From: JAJPHF01 sp035293805
GTDB taxonomy: Bacteria > Chloroflexota > UBA6077 > JAJPHF01
Assembly: GCA_035293805.1 (NCBI GenBank)
Contig: DATGMD010000070.1
Coordinates: 17,999 to 81,998, forward strand
Length of the DNA stretch: 64,000 bases
Direction of reading: 5' to 3'
Under the pieces are notes generated by a model, which saw nothing but the letters and a program-made list of their open reading frames with translations, made no database searches and was not told where the DNA came from. The position numbers and the translations under genes were made by a program. Position 1 is the first letter of the stretch. Every line of letters starts with the position of its first letter. Positions 1-8,764 of the stretch are shown piece after piece.

Positions 1-1122
1 CAGCGGCAGTCCCAGGAAGCGCGCCGCGTTGCCGCCCAGGATCTTCGCCTTCGCCGTGTCCGACAGCTCAGGGTTCTCCGCGATGTAGCGCACCGAGTTC
101 GGGAAGTTGCTGTCCCAGTGGGCGTAGTCCGAGGCGTACAGGATGCGGTCCTCGCCGACCCGCGCCACCACGTCGGGCAGCGTCTCCTCGTCGGGATCGC
201 AGCTAATCCAGAAGCGCTCGCCGCGCACGTGCTCGCTCGGCGGCCGCGTGAGCAGCGGCACCTGCGGGCGCAGCCGCTCGTAGTGCTCGTCCATGCGCTG
301 CAGCCAGTACGGCAGCCAGCCCACGCCCGCCTCGAAGAAGCCGATGCGCAGCCGCGGGAACTGGTCCAGCACGCCGCCGCAGACGACGCAGGCCGTGGCG
401 ATCATCTGCTCGAAGGGGAACGCCACCAGATGGGTGAAGAAGAAGCGGTCGAAGCGCTCGGTGCCCGCGTTCTGCGTGCCGTAGTGGCCGGCCAGGCCGT
501 TGTGGCCCACGCCGGCGTGGACGCTGAGCGGCACGCCGAGTTGCTGGGCGGCGTCGTAGAAGGGGTAGAAGTCGGGGTGGTCGAGGTTCTTGCCGTGCAG
601 GTTGGTCGGCAGCATCGCCGTCACGTGGCCCAGTTGGCTCGTGGCGCGCTCTAGCTCCGCGATGGCGGCCGCCACGTCTTGCAGCGGCACGAGCGCCACG
701 CCCTTCAGGCGGTCCGGCGCGGCGGCGCAGAACTCGGCCAGCCAGTCGTTGTACGCGCGAGCGACGGCGACGGCCAGGCCGGGGTCGGCCAGGTTCGGCA
801 GCGTCAGGCCGATGTAGGTGCCGAAGAGCACCGCCACGTCGATGCCCTCCTGGTCCATGTCGGCCAGGCGCGCTTGCGGGTTCCGCATGCCCGCGCGGTA
901 CAGGCGGCTCCAGTCCATCTCGGGGCTGAACGGGCCGCTGTTGCCCTGGCCGGGGCCCTCGGGGATGGGGTAGATGCGGCCCTCGACGAGGCAGCGGTTG
1001 CGCCCGTTCACTTCCAGTATGCGCGGCGCGCGGTCGCGGTAGGCGGGATCGAGGCGCGCGGCCCAGTCGACCTCGTGCTCGGCCACGTGCCCGTCGGCGT
1101 CGATGACGTAGGGCTTTGCCAC
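1..1122 (-). CDS. Amidohydrolase family protein (metal-dependent TIM-barrel hydrolase), 3' end cut by window edge
   Basis: 374 codons read from a GTG at 1122 to base 1 without a stop, so only the last few codons should be missing. The start follows a GGAGAGGAG ribosome binding site. The protein opens with VIDADGHVAE, the first beta strand and metal-ligand region of the amidohydrolase-2 (PF04909) group. It later shows LSVHAGVGHNG, RIGFFEAGVGWLPYWLQ and the terminal ILYASDYAHWDSNFP block, in which the Asp after Ser is a likely metal ligand. Members of this group hydrolyse or decarboxylate aromatic and related acids in the cytoplasm; the substrate cannot be read here. A second member of the same group lies at 46495-47580. 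It is divergent from the VOC gene at 1333. Confidence 0.85.
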   Translation of the reverse strand, partial: MAKPYVIDADGHVAEHEVDWAARLDPAYRDRAPRILEVNGRNRCLVEGRIYPIPEGPGQGNSGPFSPEMDWSRLYRAGMRNPQARLADMDQEGIDVAVLFGTYIGLTLPNLADPGLAVAVARAYNDWLAEFCAAAPDRLKGVALVPLQDVAAAIAELERATSQLGHVTAMLPTNLHGKNLDHPDFYPFYDAAQQLGVPLSVHAGVGHNGLAGHYGTQNAGTERFDRFFFTHLVAFPFEQMIATACVVCGGVLDQFPRLRIGFFEAGVGWLPYWLQRMDEHYERLRPQVPLLTRPPSEHVRGERFWISCDPDEETLPDVVARVGEDRILYASDYAHWDSNFPNSVRYIAENPELSDTAKAKILGGNAARFLGLPL

Positions 1123-1332
1123 GGCAGGCTCCTCTCCGCGGCGGCGCGTGGATGCGGCGCCCGGCCGCGCGGTCGCCTAACCCTACCCCGCCCCGCCCGG
1201 CCTGTCAACTCGGCGCCCTGAGAGCCGGCTGTGACGCCCGCGCCCGTACGTTCGCGCCGTCCCGGGCGTTGTTCGATATGGCGGCGGCCCCATCTCGCGG
1301 CCGCCGACCCCCGAGCGCACAGGAGAGCCGCC

Positions 1333-1782
1333 ATGACCGCGACCATGCCCGCGCAGCCAGCCAGCCGCCCGACAACGCGCCCGCCCCAGCGCCTGTTCCC
1401 GTGCCTGGCGTACCAGGACGCCCCGGCGGCCATCGCCTGGCTCGGCAAGGCGTTCGGCTTCGAGCAGATGGTCGCCTACACGGGGCCGGACGGCGGCATC
1501 GTCCACGCCGAGCTGCGCCTGGAGGGCAACGTGGTCATGCTGGGCGGCGAGCGCCCGGACCACTACCCGGTGCAGAGCCCCGCGACCCTCGGCGCACCCA
1601 CGCAGGGGGTCTACGTGTGCGTGGCGGCCGTGGACGCGCTGTGGGAGCGCGCCGTGGCGGCGGGCGCGGCGGTCGTGCGGCCGCTCGCCGATACCCACTA
1701 CGGGTCGCGCGAGTTCAGCGTCCGCGACCCGGAGGGCCACGTCTGGAGCTTCGGCACCTACGACCCGTTCGCCGGCCACTAG
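1333..1782 (+). CDS. VOC (glyoxalase/bleomycin-resistance fold) family protein
   Basis: 149 residues. I start at the ATG at 1333 because AGGAGA sits just upstream; the frame is open further upstream but without a good start. The core reads LFPCLAYQDAPAAIAWLGKA, then the typical second half ending in SVRDPEGHVWSFGTYDP, the signature of glyoxalase-like VOC proteins of the PhnB/YdcJ sort (DPEGHxW). Two beta-alpha-beta-beta-beta modules make a small metal or substrate cup. Such proteins act as lyases, isomerases or drug-binding proteins; nothing here selects between them. It is a single gene, divergent from the amidohydrolase, with no obvious operon partner. Confidence 0.8.
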   Translation: MTATMPAQPASRPTTRPPQRLFPCLAYQDAPAAIAWLGKAFGFEQMVAYTGPDGGIVHAELRLEGNVVMLGGERPDHYPVQSPATLGAPTQGVYVCVAAVDALWERAVAAGAAVVRPLADTHYGSREFSVRDPEGHVWSFGTYDPFAGH

Positions 1783-1821
1783 TGTAAGATCAGGCCACCG
1801 CTTCGGGTTAGGGAAGGCGGC

Positions 1822-1897
1822 CTGGGAGCGCGGCCGTCCCGGCCGCCCGGCCGGGGGCGCGGACGCCGCCGTGGCGGGCGAGCCCCCGCGCTCCCAG
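1822..1897. repeat. Long inverted repeat between the VOC gene and the serine hydrolase
   Basis: CTGGGAGCGCGG at 1822-1833 is matched exactly in reverse complement at 1886-1897, around a GC-only centre that itself can pair (GGCCGTCCCGGCCGCCCGGCC region). It lies 40 bases after the VOC stop, so it can act as a terminator, but there is no T-run. The layout resembles the dispersed hairpin repeats found elsewhere in this window. Confidence 0.55.
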
Positions 1898-1972
1898 CCC
1901 CCCCAGGCCGTCAGCCGAGCGGCTTGTCTGGTCCAGCTTTCGGCCCTACCCTCTGGCCGGGCCGCGGCGGGC

Positions 1973-1978
1973 TATGCT
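1973..1978 (+). promoter_or_regulatory. Candidate -10 box of the serine hydrolase gene
   Basis: TATGCT in GGGCTATGCT, 41 bases upstream of the GTG start at 2019. No good -35 at 17 bases. It supports the GTG start over the ATG that lies inside this box. Confidence 0.35.
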
Positions 1979-2018
1979 TCTGCGGAGACCAACCGGGCCG
2001 TTGCGAGGGGAAGCGCCA

Positions 2019-3482
2019 GTGCGATCACTCGGCTTGCTGAGTAGCCTGCTCGCCGGACTACTTCTCCTGGCGGCCTTCCTCCCTCCGGCGTCCCGCCCGG
2101 CCGAGGCGCAGGACGACTTGGCCGCCGCGATTGACGCCTACGTGCAGGAGCGCATGGCCGCCTGGGACGTGCCCGGGCTGGCGCTGGTGGCGATCGACGG
2201 CGGGCGCGTCGTGCGGCGGCGCGGCTACGGCCTCGCCGACCGCGAGGCCGGCACGCCGATGACCGATGCGACGCTCGTCCCCATCGGCTCGACCGGCAAG
2301 GCGCTTACCGCGCTGGCGGTGCTGCAGCTCGTCGAGCAGGGACGGCTGGCGCTCGACGCGCCGGTGACCGACTACCTGCCGTACTTCCGGGTGGCCGACG
2401 CCTGCGGCGCGCGGATCACCCCCCGCGAGCTGCTCTCGCACACCGCCGGCCTGCCGGCCAGCGGCATCGCCGACGAGGCCTGGGACGCCGACGCGCTGGA
2501 GCGCTACGTGCGCGGGCTGGCCAGCGTCCCCCTGCGCCGCGCGCCCGGTAGCGGCTGGGAGTACGCCAACAGCGGCTTCGCCGTCGCCGGCCTGGTCGTG
2601 CAGACCGTCGCCGGCGAGCCGTACGAGCAGTACCTGGCGGAGCACGTCTTCGAGCCGCTCGGCATGCAGCGCGCGACCTTCGACCCCGCGGTGGCGCGCG
2701 CCCGCGGCCTGGCGCAAGGCTATTACCATCGCGGGGAGACCCTGGTGCCGTTCCCGCCGCCGCTCTCGCGCAGCGACGCGCCCGCGGGCGGCCTTATGGC
2801 CAGCGCGGCCGACGTGGCCAGCTACCTGCTCGCGCTGCTGCACGGCGGCGAGCGCGGTGGCGTCTCGGTCATCTCCCCGGCCTCGCTGGCCACGATGTGG
2901 GCGCCCCAAGTCTCGCTCGACGAGACGCTGGCCTACGGGCTCGGCTGGTACGTGGGCGACCTCGACGGAGCGCTAGCCGTGTGGCACAGCGGGAGCATGT
3001 TGACCACCGGCTCGCGCTTCGACGTCGCGCCCGACGAGCAGCGCGCCGTGGCGGTCCTCACGAACACCGACGACGAGGCCAAGGAGGAGATCGCCGACGG
3101 CGTGCTCGCGCTGCTGCGCGGCACGGCGCCCGAGCGGCGCGCGGTGCCGCCGCCGCGCCCGCCGAACACCTACCAGCCGGACCCCGCCGACTGGGCAGCC
3201 TACGCAGGCGAGTACATCCTGCCCTTCGGCACCCTGCGCGTCTACCGCGACGGCACGCGCCTGCGCGGCCACCTGCCCAACGTCGAGCTGGACCTCGCGG
3301 CGCTCGACGCCCACACGTTCGTGGTCCACGCCCGCCCGCCGCTCTTGGAGGGCGCGGTCGTCGCGTTCCGGCCCGACGCCGCCGGGCGGATGGCGCTCTG
3401 GCAGGGCGACCAGCTCCTGGGCGCGCCCCCCGTCGCCCCCCCGCCCAAGGCCGACGGGGGCGCCGTCTGCGCCCCCGCCTGA
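2019..3482 (+). CDS. Secreted serine hydrolase, beta-lactamase class C / CubicO family
   Basis: I place the start at GTG 2019, eight bases after GAGGGG; an upstream ATG at 1974 has no ribosome site and overlaps a -10-like box. From GTG the protein begins with a classic signal peptide (leucine-rich core, cleavage after PAEA). Numbering from the 1974 ATG, the catalytic set is complete: Ser106-x-x-Lys109 in IGSTGK, Tyr197-x-Asn199 in EYANSG, and His338-Ser-Gly in VWHSGS replacing the KTG triad, as is usual in esterase or peptidase members. A C-terminal beta-rich domain of about 100 residues follows (YAGEYILPFG), like DUF3471. Probably an exported esterase or D-amino peptidase; an antibiotic-resistance role is not implied. 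Convergent with the exporter operon, 18 bases apart. Confidence 0.85.
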   Translation: MRSLGLLSSLLAGLLLLAAFLPPASRPAEAQDDLAAAIDAYVQERMAAWDVPGLALVAIDGGRVVRRRGYGLADREAGTPMTDATLVPIGSTGKALTALAVLQLVEQGRLALDAPVTDYLPYFRVADACGARITPRELLSHTAGLPASGIADEAWDADALERYVRGLASVPLRRAPGSGWEYANSGFAVAGLVVQTVAGEPYEQYLAEHVFEPLGMQRATFDPAVARARGLAQGYYHRGETLVPFPPPLSRSDAPAGGLMASAADVASYLLALLHGGERGGVSVISPASLATMWAPQVSLDETLAYGLGWYVGDLDGALAVWHSGSMLTTGSRFDVAPDEQRAVAVLTNTDDEAKEEIADGVLALLRGTAPERRAVPPPRPPNTYQPDPADWAAYAGEYILPFGTLRVYRDGTRLRGHLPNVELDLAALDAHTFVVHARPPLLEGAVVAFRPDAAGRMALWQGDQLLGAPPVAPPPKADGGAVCAPA

Positions 3483-3500
3483 CCCCCTGCGGACCGCGGG

Positions 3501-4751
3501 CTACTCGTAGCGCAGCGCCTCGATGGGGCGCAGGCGCGCGGCGCGGGTCGCCGGGTAGATGCCGAAGAAGAGGCCCACCGCGGCCGACACGGTGACCGAG
3601 AGCAGCACCGCGTCGGGCGTGACGAGCGTGGTCAGCTTCTGGCCGTTCAGCGGCACGCCGCTCAGCAGGTGCGCCAGCCCGATGCCGATCCCCATGCCGA
3701 TCAGCCCGCCGAAGATGCTCACCACGGCCGCCTCGACGAGGAACTGCAGCAGGATGTCGCGGCGGCGGGCGCCAATGGCCTTGCGGATGCCGATCTCGCG
3801 GGTGCGCTCGGTCACCGACACGAGCATGATGTTCATGATGCCGATCCCGCCCACTACCAGCGAGATCCCCGCGATCGCGCCCAGCAGGATCGTCATGATG
3901 CCCGTCACCTGGGCGGCCGTGTTCAGGAAGTCGGCCTGGCTCTGGATGGTGAAGTCGTCCTGGGTCACGCGGTGGCGCTGGCGCAGGAGCGCGCCGATGT
4001 CCTGCGTCGCCTCGTCCATGAGCTTCGCGTCGGCCACCTGCACGTTGATCGTGCTCACCTGGTAGCTGCCGCGCACCGTGCGCGTCGGCGTGAGGCGCGT
4101 CTCGTAGGCCGTCAGCGGCACGAACACCTGGTCGTCTTGGTTGCCGAGGCCAGTGCCCCCCTTCGTCTCCATCACGCCAATCACGCGGAAGCTCACGCCC
4201 GCGCGCCCGCCCACGCTGATGCGGACCGACTCGCCCACCGGGTCGAGGTCGCCGAACAGGTTCTGCGCCACGACGCTGCCGAGCACGACGACGGGCGAGC
4301 GGCTATCGACCTGCTGGCGCGTGAAGAAGTCGCCGTCCGCGACGTGGAAGTTGCGCACGTCCGGGTAGTCTTCCGTGGTGGCGGTGACGCGCGTGCTCCA
4401 GTTCTGGCCGCTCGCCACCAGCTGGGCGAAGCCGCCGGCCTCGGGCGCCACGCCGACCACCGAATCCACCTGGTCGGCGATGGCCTGGGCGTCGTCCAGC
4501 GACAGTGTCTGCGCGCTGCCCTGGCCGGCGCGGATGCCGCCCTGCTGGGTGCTGCCCGGCCGGACGAACAGCAGGTTGGTGCCCAGGCCCTGGATCTGGT
4601 CGGTGACGGCCGCCTGGGCGCCGCGGCCCACCGACATCAGCGAGATGACGGCCGCCACGCCGATGATGATGCCCAGCATCGTCAGCAGCGCGCGCAGCTT
4701 GTTGGCCGAGAGCGCCCGGATCGCCGTGCGCAGCGTCGTGGCGAGTGTCAT
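3501..4751 (-). CDS. ABC transporter permease, MacB/FtsX type
   Basis: 416 residues. It begins TTLRTAIRALSANKLRALLT, the standard MacB-like permease opening with the first membrane helix, then a roughly 210-residue extracytoplasmic MacB core domain, then three FtsX-type helices near the C-terminus (IAGISLVVGGIGIMNIMLVS, the TREIGIRKAIGA coupling helix, and a last helix before ATRAARLRPIEALRYE). No ATPase is fused, unlike E. coli MacB; the ATPase is the preceding gene and the two overlap in an ATGA at 4748-4751. With the adaptor it makes a mechanotransmission-type exporter for a lipophilic compound, peptide or lipid. The cargo is unknown. Confidence 0.92.
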   Translation of the reverse strand: MTLATTLRTAIRALSANKLRALLTMLGIIIGVAAVISLMSVGRGAQAAVTDQIQGLGTNLLFVRPGSTQQGGIRAGQGSAQTLSLDDAQAIADQVDSVVGVAPEAGGFAQLVASGQNWSTRVTATTEDYPDVRNFHVADGDFFTRQQVDSRSPVVVLGSVVAQNLFGDLDPVGESVRISVGGRAGVSFRVIGVMETKGGTGLGNQDDQVFVPLTAYETRLTPTRTVRGSYQVSTINVQVADAKLMDEATQDIGALLRQRHRVTQDDFTIQSQADFLNTAAQVTGIMTILLGAIAGISLVVGGIGIMNIMLVSVTERTREIGIRKAIGARRRDILLQFLVEAAVVSIFGGLIGMGIGIGLAHLLSGVPLNGQKLTTLVTPDAVLLSVTVSAAVGLFFGIYPATRAARLRPIEALRYE

Positions 4752-5482
4752 GCGGCCGCCTCCGTGAGCAGCGCTCGCGCCTGGCGCGGCTGCAGGACCG
4801 GCTCGTCGCTGCTGATCAGGCCGTCGCGGAGCTGGATGATGCGGTGCGCGTGCTCCGCGATGTCCGGCTCGTGCGTCACCAGCACGACGGTCAGGCCCCG
4901 GCGCGCGTTCAGGTCTTGCAGCAGCGCCATGATCTCCTCGCTGGTGCGCGTGTCCAGTGCGCCCGTCGGCTCGTCGGCCAGGATCAGCGCCGGCTCGGTC
5001 ACCAGCGCGCGGGCCATCGCCACGCGCTGCTGCTGGCCGCCCGACAGCTCGGTGGGCCGGTGGTGCGCGCGCTGGGCCAGCCCCACGGCGGCCAGCGCGG
5101 CCAGCGCCCGCTCCCGGCGGTTGCTGGCGCCCGCGTACAGCAGCGGCAGCTCGACCTGCTCGACCGCCGGCATGCGCGGCAGCAGGTTGAACGACTGGAA
5201 CACGAACCCGAGCTTCTGGTTGCGGATCCGCGCCAGCTCGTCGTCCGAGAGCCCGGCCACCTCGACGCCGTCCAGCTCGTAGCTGCCGCTCGTCGGCTGG
5301 TCGAGGCAGCCGATCGTGTTCATCAGCGTCGACTTGCCCGAGCCCGACGGCCCCATGATTGCCACGAACTCGCCGCGCGCCACGTCAAGCGAGACGCCGC
5401 GCAGTGCCTGCACCTCGATGTCGCCGATCGTGTATACCTTCCGCAGGTCGCGGATGCGGATGACTGGCGTGTTGTCACTCAT
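4748..5482 (-). CDS. ABC transporter ATP-binding protein, MacB/LolD type
   Basis: 244 residues with Walker A GPSGSGKST, the Q-loop, signature LSGGQQQR, Walker B ALILADEPTGALD and the switch His in VLVTHEPD. The DEPTGALD variant and small size place it in the LolD/MacB/FtsE group that powers type VII ABC exporters. It is the middle gene of the adaptor-ATPase-permease operon; the gap to the upstream adaptor stop is 33 bases and it overlaps the permease start by 4 bases. Confidence 0.95.
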   Translation of the reverse strand: MSDNTPVIRIRDLRKVYTIGDIEVQALRGVSLDVARGEFVAIMGPSGSGKSTLMNTIGCLDQPTSGSYELDGVEVAGLSDDELARIRNQKLGFVFQSFNLLPRMPAVEQVELPLLYAGASNRRERALAALAAVGLAQRAHHRPTELSGGQQQRVAMARALVTEPALILADEPTGALDTRTSEEIMALLQDLNARRGLTVVLVTHEPDIAEHAHRIIQLRDGLISSDEPVLQPRQARALLTEAAA

Positions 5483-5515
5483 GGTTGTTTTCCTTATATC
5501 ACCCGTCCCTCGGCG

Positions 5516-8374
5516 CTAGCGGCCCGGCGGGCGGCCGCCCAGGCCGGGCAGGCCGCCCAGGCCGCCCGCCCCGCCGGGCGCGCCGGTCGTGGGCGCCCGG
5601 GTCTGGGTGCTCGGCACCACGACCTGGTCGCCCTCGGCCAGACCATCGGTGATCGCCGTCTGCTGGTCGTTGCTGATGCCGCGCGTGACCACCCGCGACT
5701 CCACCTTGCCGTTCGGGGTCAGCACGTCCACCACCTGGTCGCGGCCCTGCCGGTGGATCGCCCGGTTCGGCACCAGCAGCGCGTCGCCCTGCTGGGCGTA
5801 GATGATGTTCGCCGTCGCGGTCATGCCCGGCTGGACGCCCGACGCGTCCGGCAGCGCGATGGTCACCAGGTAGCTGGTCACGCCCGACTGCGTGGTCGAC
5901 TGCGGCGCGACGGCCGTGACCTGGCCTTGCACGGTCTTGCCCGGCAGCGCGTCGAACGTGAGCTGCACTGGCTGGCCCACCTGGACGTTGCCGATGTCCG
6001 ACTCGTCCACCTGCGCCTCGACGTGCAGCTGGCTCGGGTTCACGACGGTGATCGTGCCGCCGCCCACGGTCGCGGCGCCCGTGGCGCCCTCGCCGGGGTT
6101 CAGGCCCACCTGGCTGACGATGCCGTCGAAGGGCGCCACCAGTACGCTGTTGTCCAGGTTGAACTGCGCGACCACCGTCTGGGCGTGCGCTTGCTCCACC
6201 GCGGCCACGGCCTGGGCCAGGTCCTGGTCGGTGTACGGCTGCTGCTTGAGGGCCAGCTGGGCCTCCGCCTGCGCCACCGCCTGGCGCTGCGCCTCGACGG
6301 TCTGCGCGCTGTTCGGCTCGAGCGCCGCGTCGAGCTTCGCCTGCGCTTGCGCCACGGCCTGCCGCTGCGCCTGGATGTCGCTGTCGCTCGCGGGCCGCTG
6401 CTTGGTCGCCAGCTGGGCCTGCATCTGCGCCACGACCTGCTTCTGCTGCTCGATGTCCTCGTCGGTGTAGGGCTGGGCCTTCGACTGGAGCGTCGCCTGC
6501 GCCTCGCGCACGGCCGCCTCCGCCTGGGCCACGTCGTTGTCGGCGGGATGCAGGAGCTGGTCGAGCTTCGCCTGGGCGCTGGCCAGGTTGGCGTTCGCCG
6601 TGTCGACGGCCGTCTGCGCCGCGGCCAGGTCGGCCGGCTTGGGCTGCGCCTGCAGGTCGGCGAGCTTCGCCTGGGCGCTCTGGATCGCCACGTTGGCGGC
6701 GTTCGCGGCGCTCTGCGCGGCGGCCACGTCCTCGGGGCGCGGGTTGCGCAGCGCGTCCAGCTTGGCCTGCGCGCTCTGGTAGTTGTTCTCCGCCTGGGTC
6801 AGGGCGTCCTGCGCCGCGGCCACGTCGGCCGGGCTCGGGTTGAGTAGCTGGCCCAGCTTCGCCTGGGTGCTGGCCAGCTGCGCCTGCGCGGCCTGCACGT
6901 CGGCCGTGGCGCCCGCCACGTCGTTGCTGCCGCCGCCCACCTGGAGTGTCTGCAAGGCCGCCTGCGCGCGCTGCAGGGTGGCGTTGGCGCTGTGGACCTG
7001 GGCCTGCGCGTTCAGGATGTCATCGCTGCTGACGCCAGTGCTGCTCGTGCTCACCCCGCTCGCCGTCGCGTTCGTGCCGCTGCTGGCGCTGCCGCTGCTC
7101 GATGAAGCGCTGCCGCTGCTCCGCGCGGCGCTGGACGACCCGCTCGACGTCATGCTCGCGGCGCCCTGCTGGCTGGTTAGCTGGTCCAGCCGCGACTGCG
7201 CGATCTGCAGGTTCTGGCTGGCGGCGATCACGTCCTCGCCAGCGGCGATCACGTCGGGACTGTTCGCGGCCGGGTGCGCCGACTGCAGCTTGCTCTGCGC
7301 GGACCGCAGGCCGGCCTGGGCCTGCACGACGGCAGCCTGCGCCGCGGCCAGGTCGCTGTCGGTCGGGTGCTGCAGCTGGTCGAGCTTCGTCTGGGCGCTC
7401 TGGTAGGCCGAGAGCGCGTTGTCCACGGCCACCTGGGCGGCGATGACGTCGGACTGCGCCGGCTGGAGGAGCGCGTTCAGCTTCGCCTGGGCGCTCTGCT
7501 GCTGCGACTGCGCGCTCGCCAGATCGGCTTGCGCGGCCTGCAGGTCGGCGGCCGTGGCGCCCTCCTGCACCTCTTCCAGCTTCGCCTGGCTGCTCGCCAG
7601 GTTCGACTGCGCCTGGTCCACGGCGCTCTGCGCGGCGGCGAGGTCGGCGGGGCTGGGATTGTAGAGCGCGTCCAGCTTCGCCTGCGCCTGGTCGAGCGCG
7701 GCCTGGGCGGCGGCGACGTCCTCGGGCCGGCCCTGGGCCTCCATGCCCTGTAGCTTGGCGACGGCCGCGTCGAGCTGCGCCTGGGCGGCGGCCACGTCCT
7801 CGGGCCGGCCCTGGAGCAGCCCCTGTAGCTTCGCCTGCTCTTGCGCAAGCGCCGCCCGCGCGGCGTCCACGTCGGCCGAGCGCGGCGTGAGCAGGTCGTC
7901 TAGCTTGGCCTGGGCCTGCGCTAGCTCGGCTTGCGCCGCGGCCACGTCCTCGGGCCGCGCGCCGTTCTGGATCGTCTGCAGCTTCGCCTGCGCCTGGGCC
8001 TCGTTGGCCTGCGCCTGCTGGAGTTGCGCTTGCAGGTCGGCGTCGTCGAGCTTGGCGAGCGGCTGGCCCGCCTGCACCTGGTCGCCGACCTTCACGTACA
8101 CGTCGGCCACGCGGCCGCTGCTGCGGAACGATACCTTGCTCGACTGGTCCGCAATGACGGTCCCGGTGCCATTGACCACGGCGGCAATCGCTCCCCGCGT
8201 GGCGGCCACGGTCTGCACGACGGTGGCCGCGGGTGTGGTAAGCCGGGTGTAGGCCAGATAGCCGAGCAGCAAGCTCACGAGCAGCGCCGCGAACAGGCCG
8301 CCCATCTCGGGCCAGCCGAGCGAGGGAAAGCGCTGGCGCAGGGCGTCGGCACGGTTGACAGCTATGGCACGCAT
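5516..8374 (-). CDS. Giant MacA/HlyD-type periplasmic adaptor with about nineteen coiled-coil repeat units
   Basis: 952 residues, over twice the usual 350-450 of MacA-like adaptors. An N-terminal anchor helix (about 26-45) is followed by the first lipoyl half (VADVYVKVGDQVQAGQPLAK). Then come some 600 residues of 22-36-residue Ala/Gln units with the pattern PEDVAAAQxxLxxAQAKLDxL, repeated about nineteen times. A Ser-rich linker of about 50 residues (encoded around 7010-7165) splits the array. The second lipoyl half (LVAPFDGIVSQVGLNPGE), beta-barrel and membrane-proximal domains end in a Gly/Pro tail. The start follows GGAGGGGG. In the MacA family the helical hairpin spans the envelope space; here it would be extremely long or folded back. 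First gene of the exporter operon. Confidence 0.9.
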   Translation of the reverse strand: MRAIAVNRADALRQRFPSLGWPEMGGLFAALLVSLLLGYLAYTRLTTPAATVVQTVAATRGAIAAVVNGTGTVIADQSSKVSFRSSGRVADVYVKVGDQVQAGQPLAKLDDADLQAQLQQAQANEAQAQAKLQTIQNGARPEDVAAAQAELAQAQAKLDDLLTPRSADVDAARAALAQEQAKLQGLLQGRPEDVAAAQAQLDAAVAKLQGMEAQGRPEDVAAAQAALDQAQAKLDALYNPSPADLAAAQSAVDQAQSNLASSQAKLEEVQEGATAADLQAAQADLASAQSQQQSAQAKLNALLQPAQSDVIAAQVAVDNALSAYQSAQTKLDQLQHPTDSDLAAAQAAVVQAQAGLRSAQSKLQSAHPAANSPDVIAAGEDVIAASQNLQIAQSRLDQLTSQQGAASMTSSGSSSAARSSGSASSSSGSASSGTNATASGVSTSSTGVSSDDILNAQAQVHSANATLQRAQAALQTLQVGGGSNDVAGATADVQAAQAQLASTQAKLGQLLNPSPADVAAAQDALTQAENNYQSAQAKLDALRNPRPEDVAAAQSAANAANVAIQSAQAKLADLQAQPKPADLAAAQTAVDTANANLASAQAKLDQLLHPADNDVAQAEAAVREAQATLQSKAQPYTDEDIEQQKQVVAQMQAQLATKQRPASDSDIQAQRQAVAQAQAKLDAALEPNSAQTVEAQRQAVAQAEAQLALKQQPYTDQDLAQAVAAVEQAHAQTVVAQFNLDNSVLVAPFDGIVSQVGLNPGEGATGAATVGGGTITVVNPSQLHVEAQVDESDIGNVQVGQPVQLTFDALPGKTVQGQVTAVAPQSTTQSGVTSYLVTIALPDASGVQPGMTATANIIYAQQGDALLVPNRAIHRQGRDQVVDVLTPNGKVESRVVTRGISNDQQTAITDGLAEGDQVVVPSTQTRAPTTGAPGGAGGLGGLPGLGGRPPGR

Positions 8375-8494
8375 CTAAGACCCCCTCCGCGGCGGGACGT
8401 GGTGGCGGCCGACCCTTGCTGGGTCGTCGCGCGCACCGGCCTCCATGGCCGCGCACCCCCGAGGCGACGTTCTAATTACGCCGCCGAATAGTTT

Positions 8495-8515
8495 GCATAA
8501 TGCGAATCATTATGC
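8495..8515. promoter_or_regulatory. Fur-box-like palindrome in the divergent region
   Basis: GCATAATG, five bases (CGAAT), then CATTATGC: a perfect 8-5-8 inverted repeat, AT-rich in a GC-rich setting. Its inner 19 bases agree with the classical Fur consensus (GATAATGATAATCATTATC) at about 15 positions. It lies 121 bases upstream of the adaptor start and about 250 bases upstream of the permease at 8765, so control of the exporter operon is the likelier role. A Zur, Mur or PerR-type regulator of the same family would fit equally well. Confidence 0.55.
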
Positions 8516-8764
8516 CACAACGAAGGAGCCTCTTGCCACGATTGCCGGGGTGGGCTCGTGCAAGCGCTCCGCGTCTGTTGTCAGTGTCGCAGGCGTCGGC
8601 TAATGCGCCGTGGGGAAGTTGTTAACGACTTGTGCACACTCTGAGAGGCGATGCCGTGTAATTGCCGGGAGCCGCCCCGACTGCCCAGCCGGCCGGCCTC
8701 GGCACGGAGCGTGCATTGTCACTGCGACTCGATCCAGCGGTCGCCGCCGCGGCGAGGGGGAGGC

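Noticed and set aside
1974..2018. ATG 1974 as the serine hydrolase start
   Set aside because: It lies inside a TATGCT -10-like box and has no ribosome site, while GTG 2019 has GAGGGG and gives a cleaner signal peptide.
3669..5282. Very long plus-strand open frames opposite the exporter operon
   Set aside because: They are antisense shadows caused by high GC; they consist of His/Arg/Ala runs and the minus-strand genes have clear domains.
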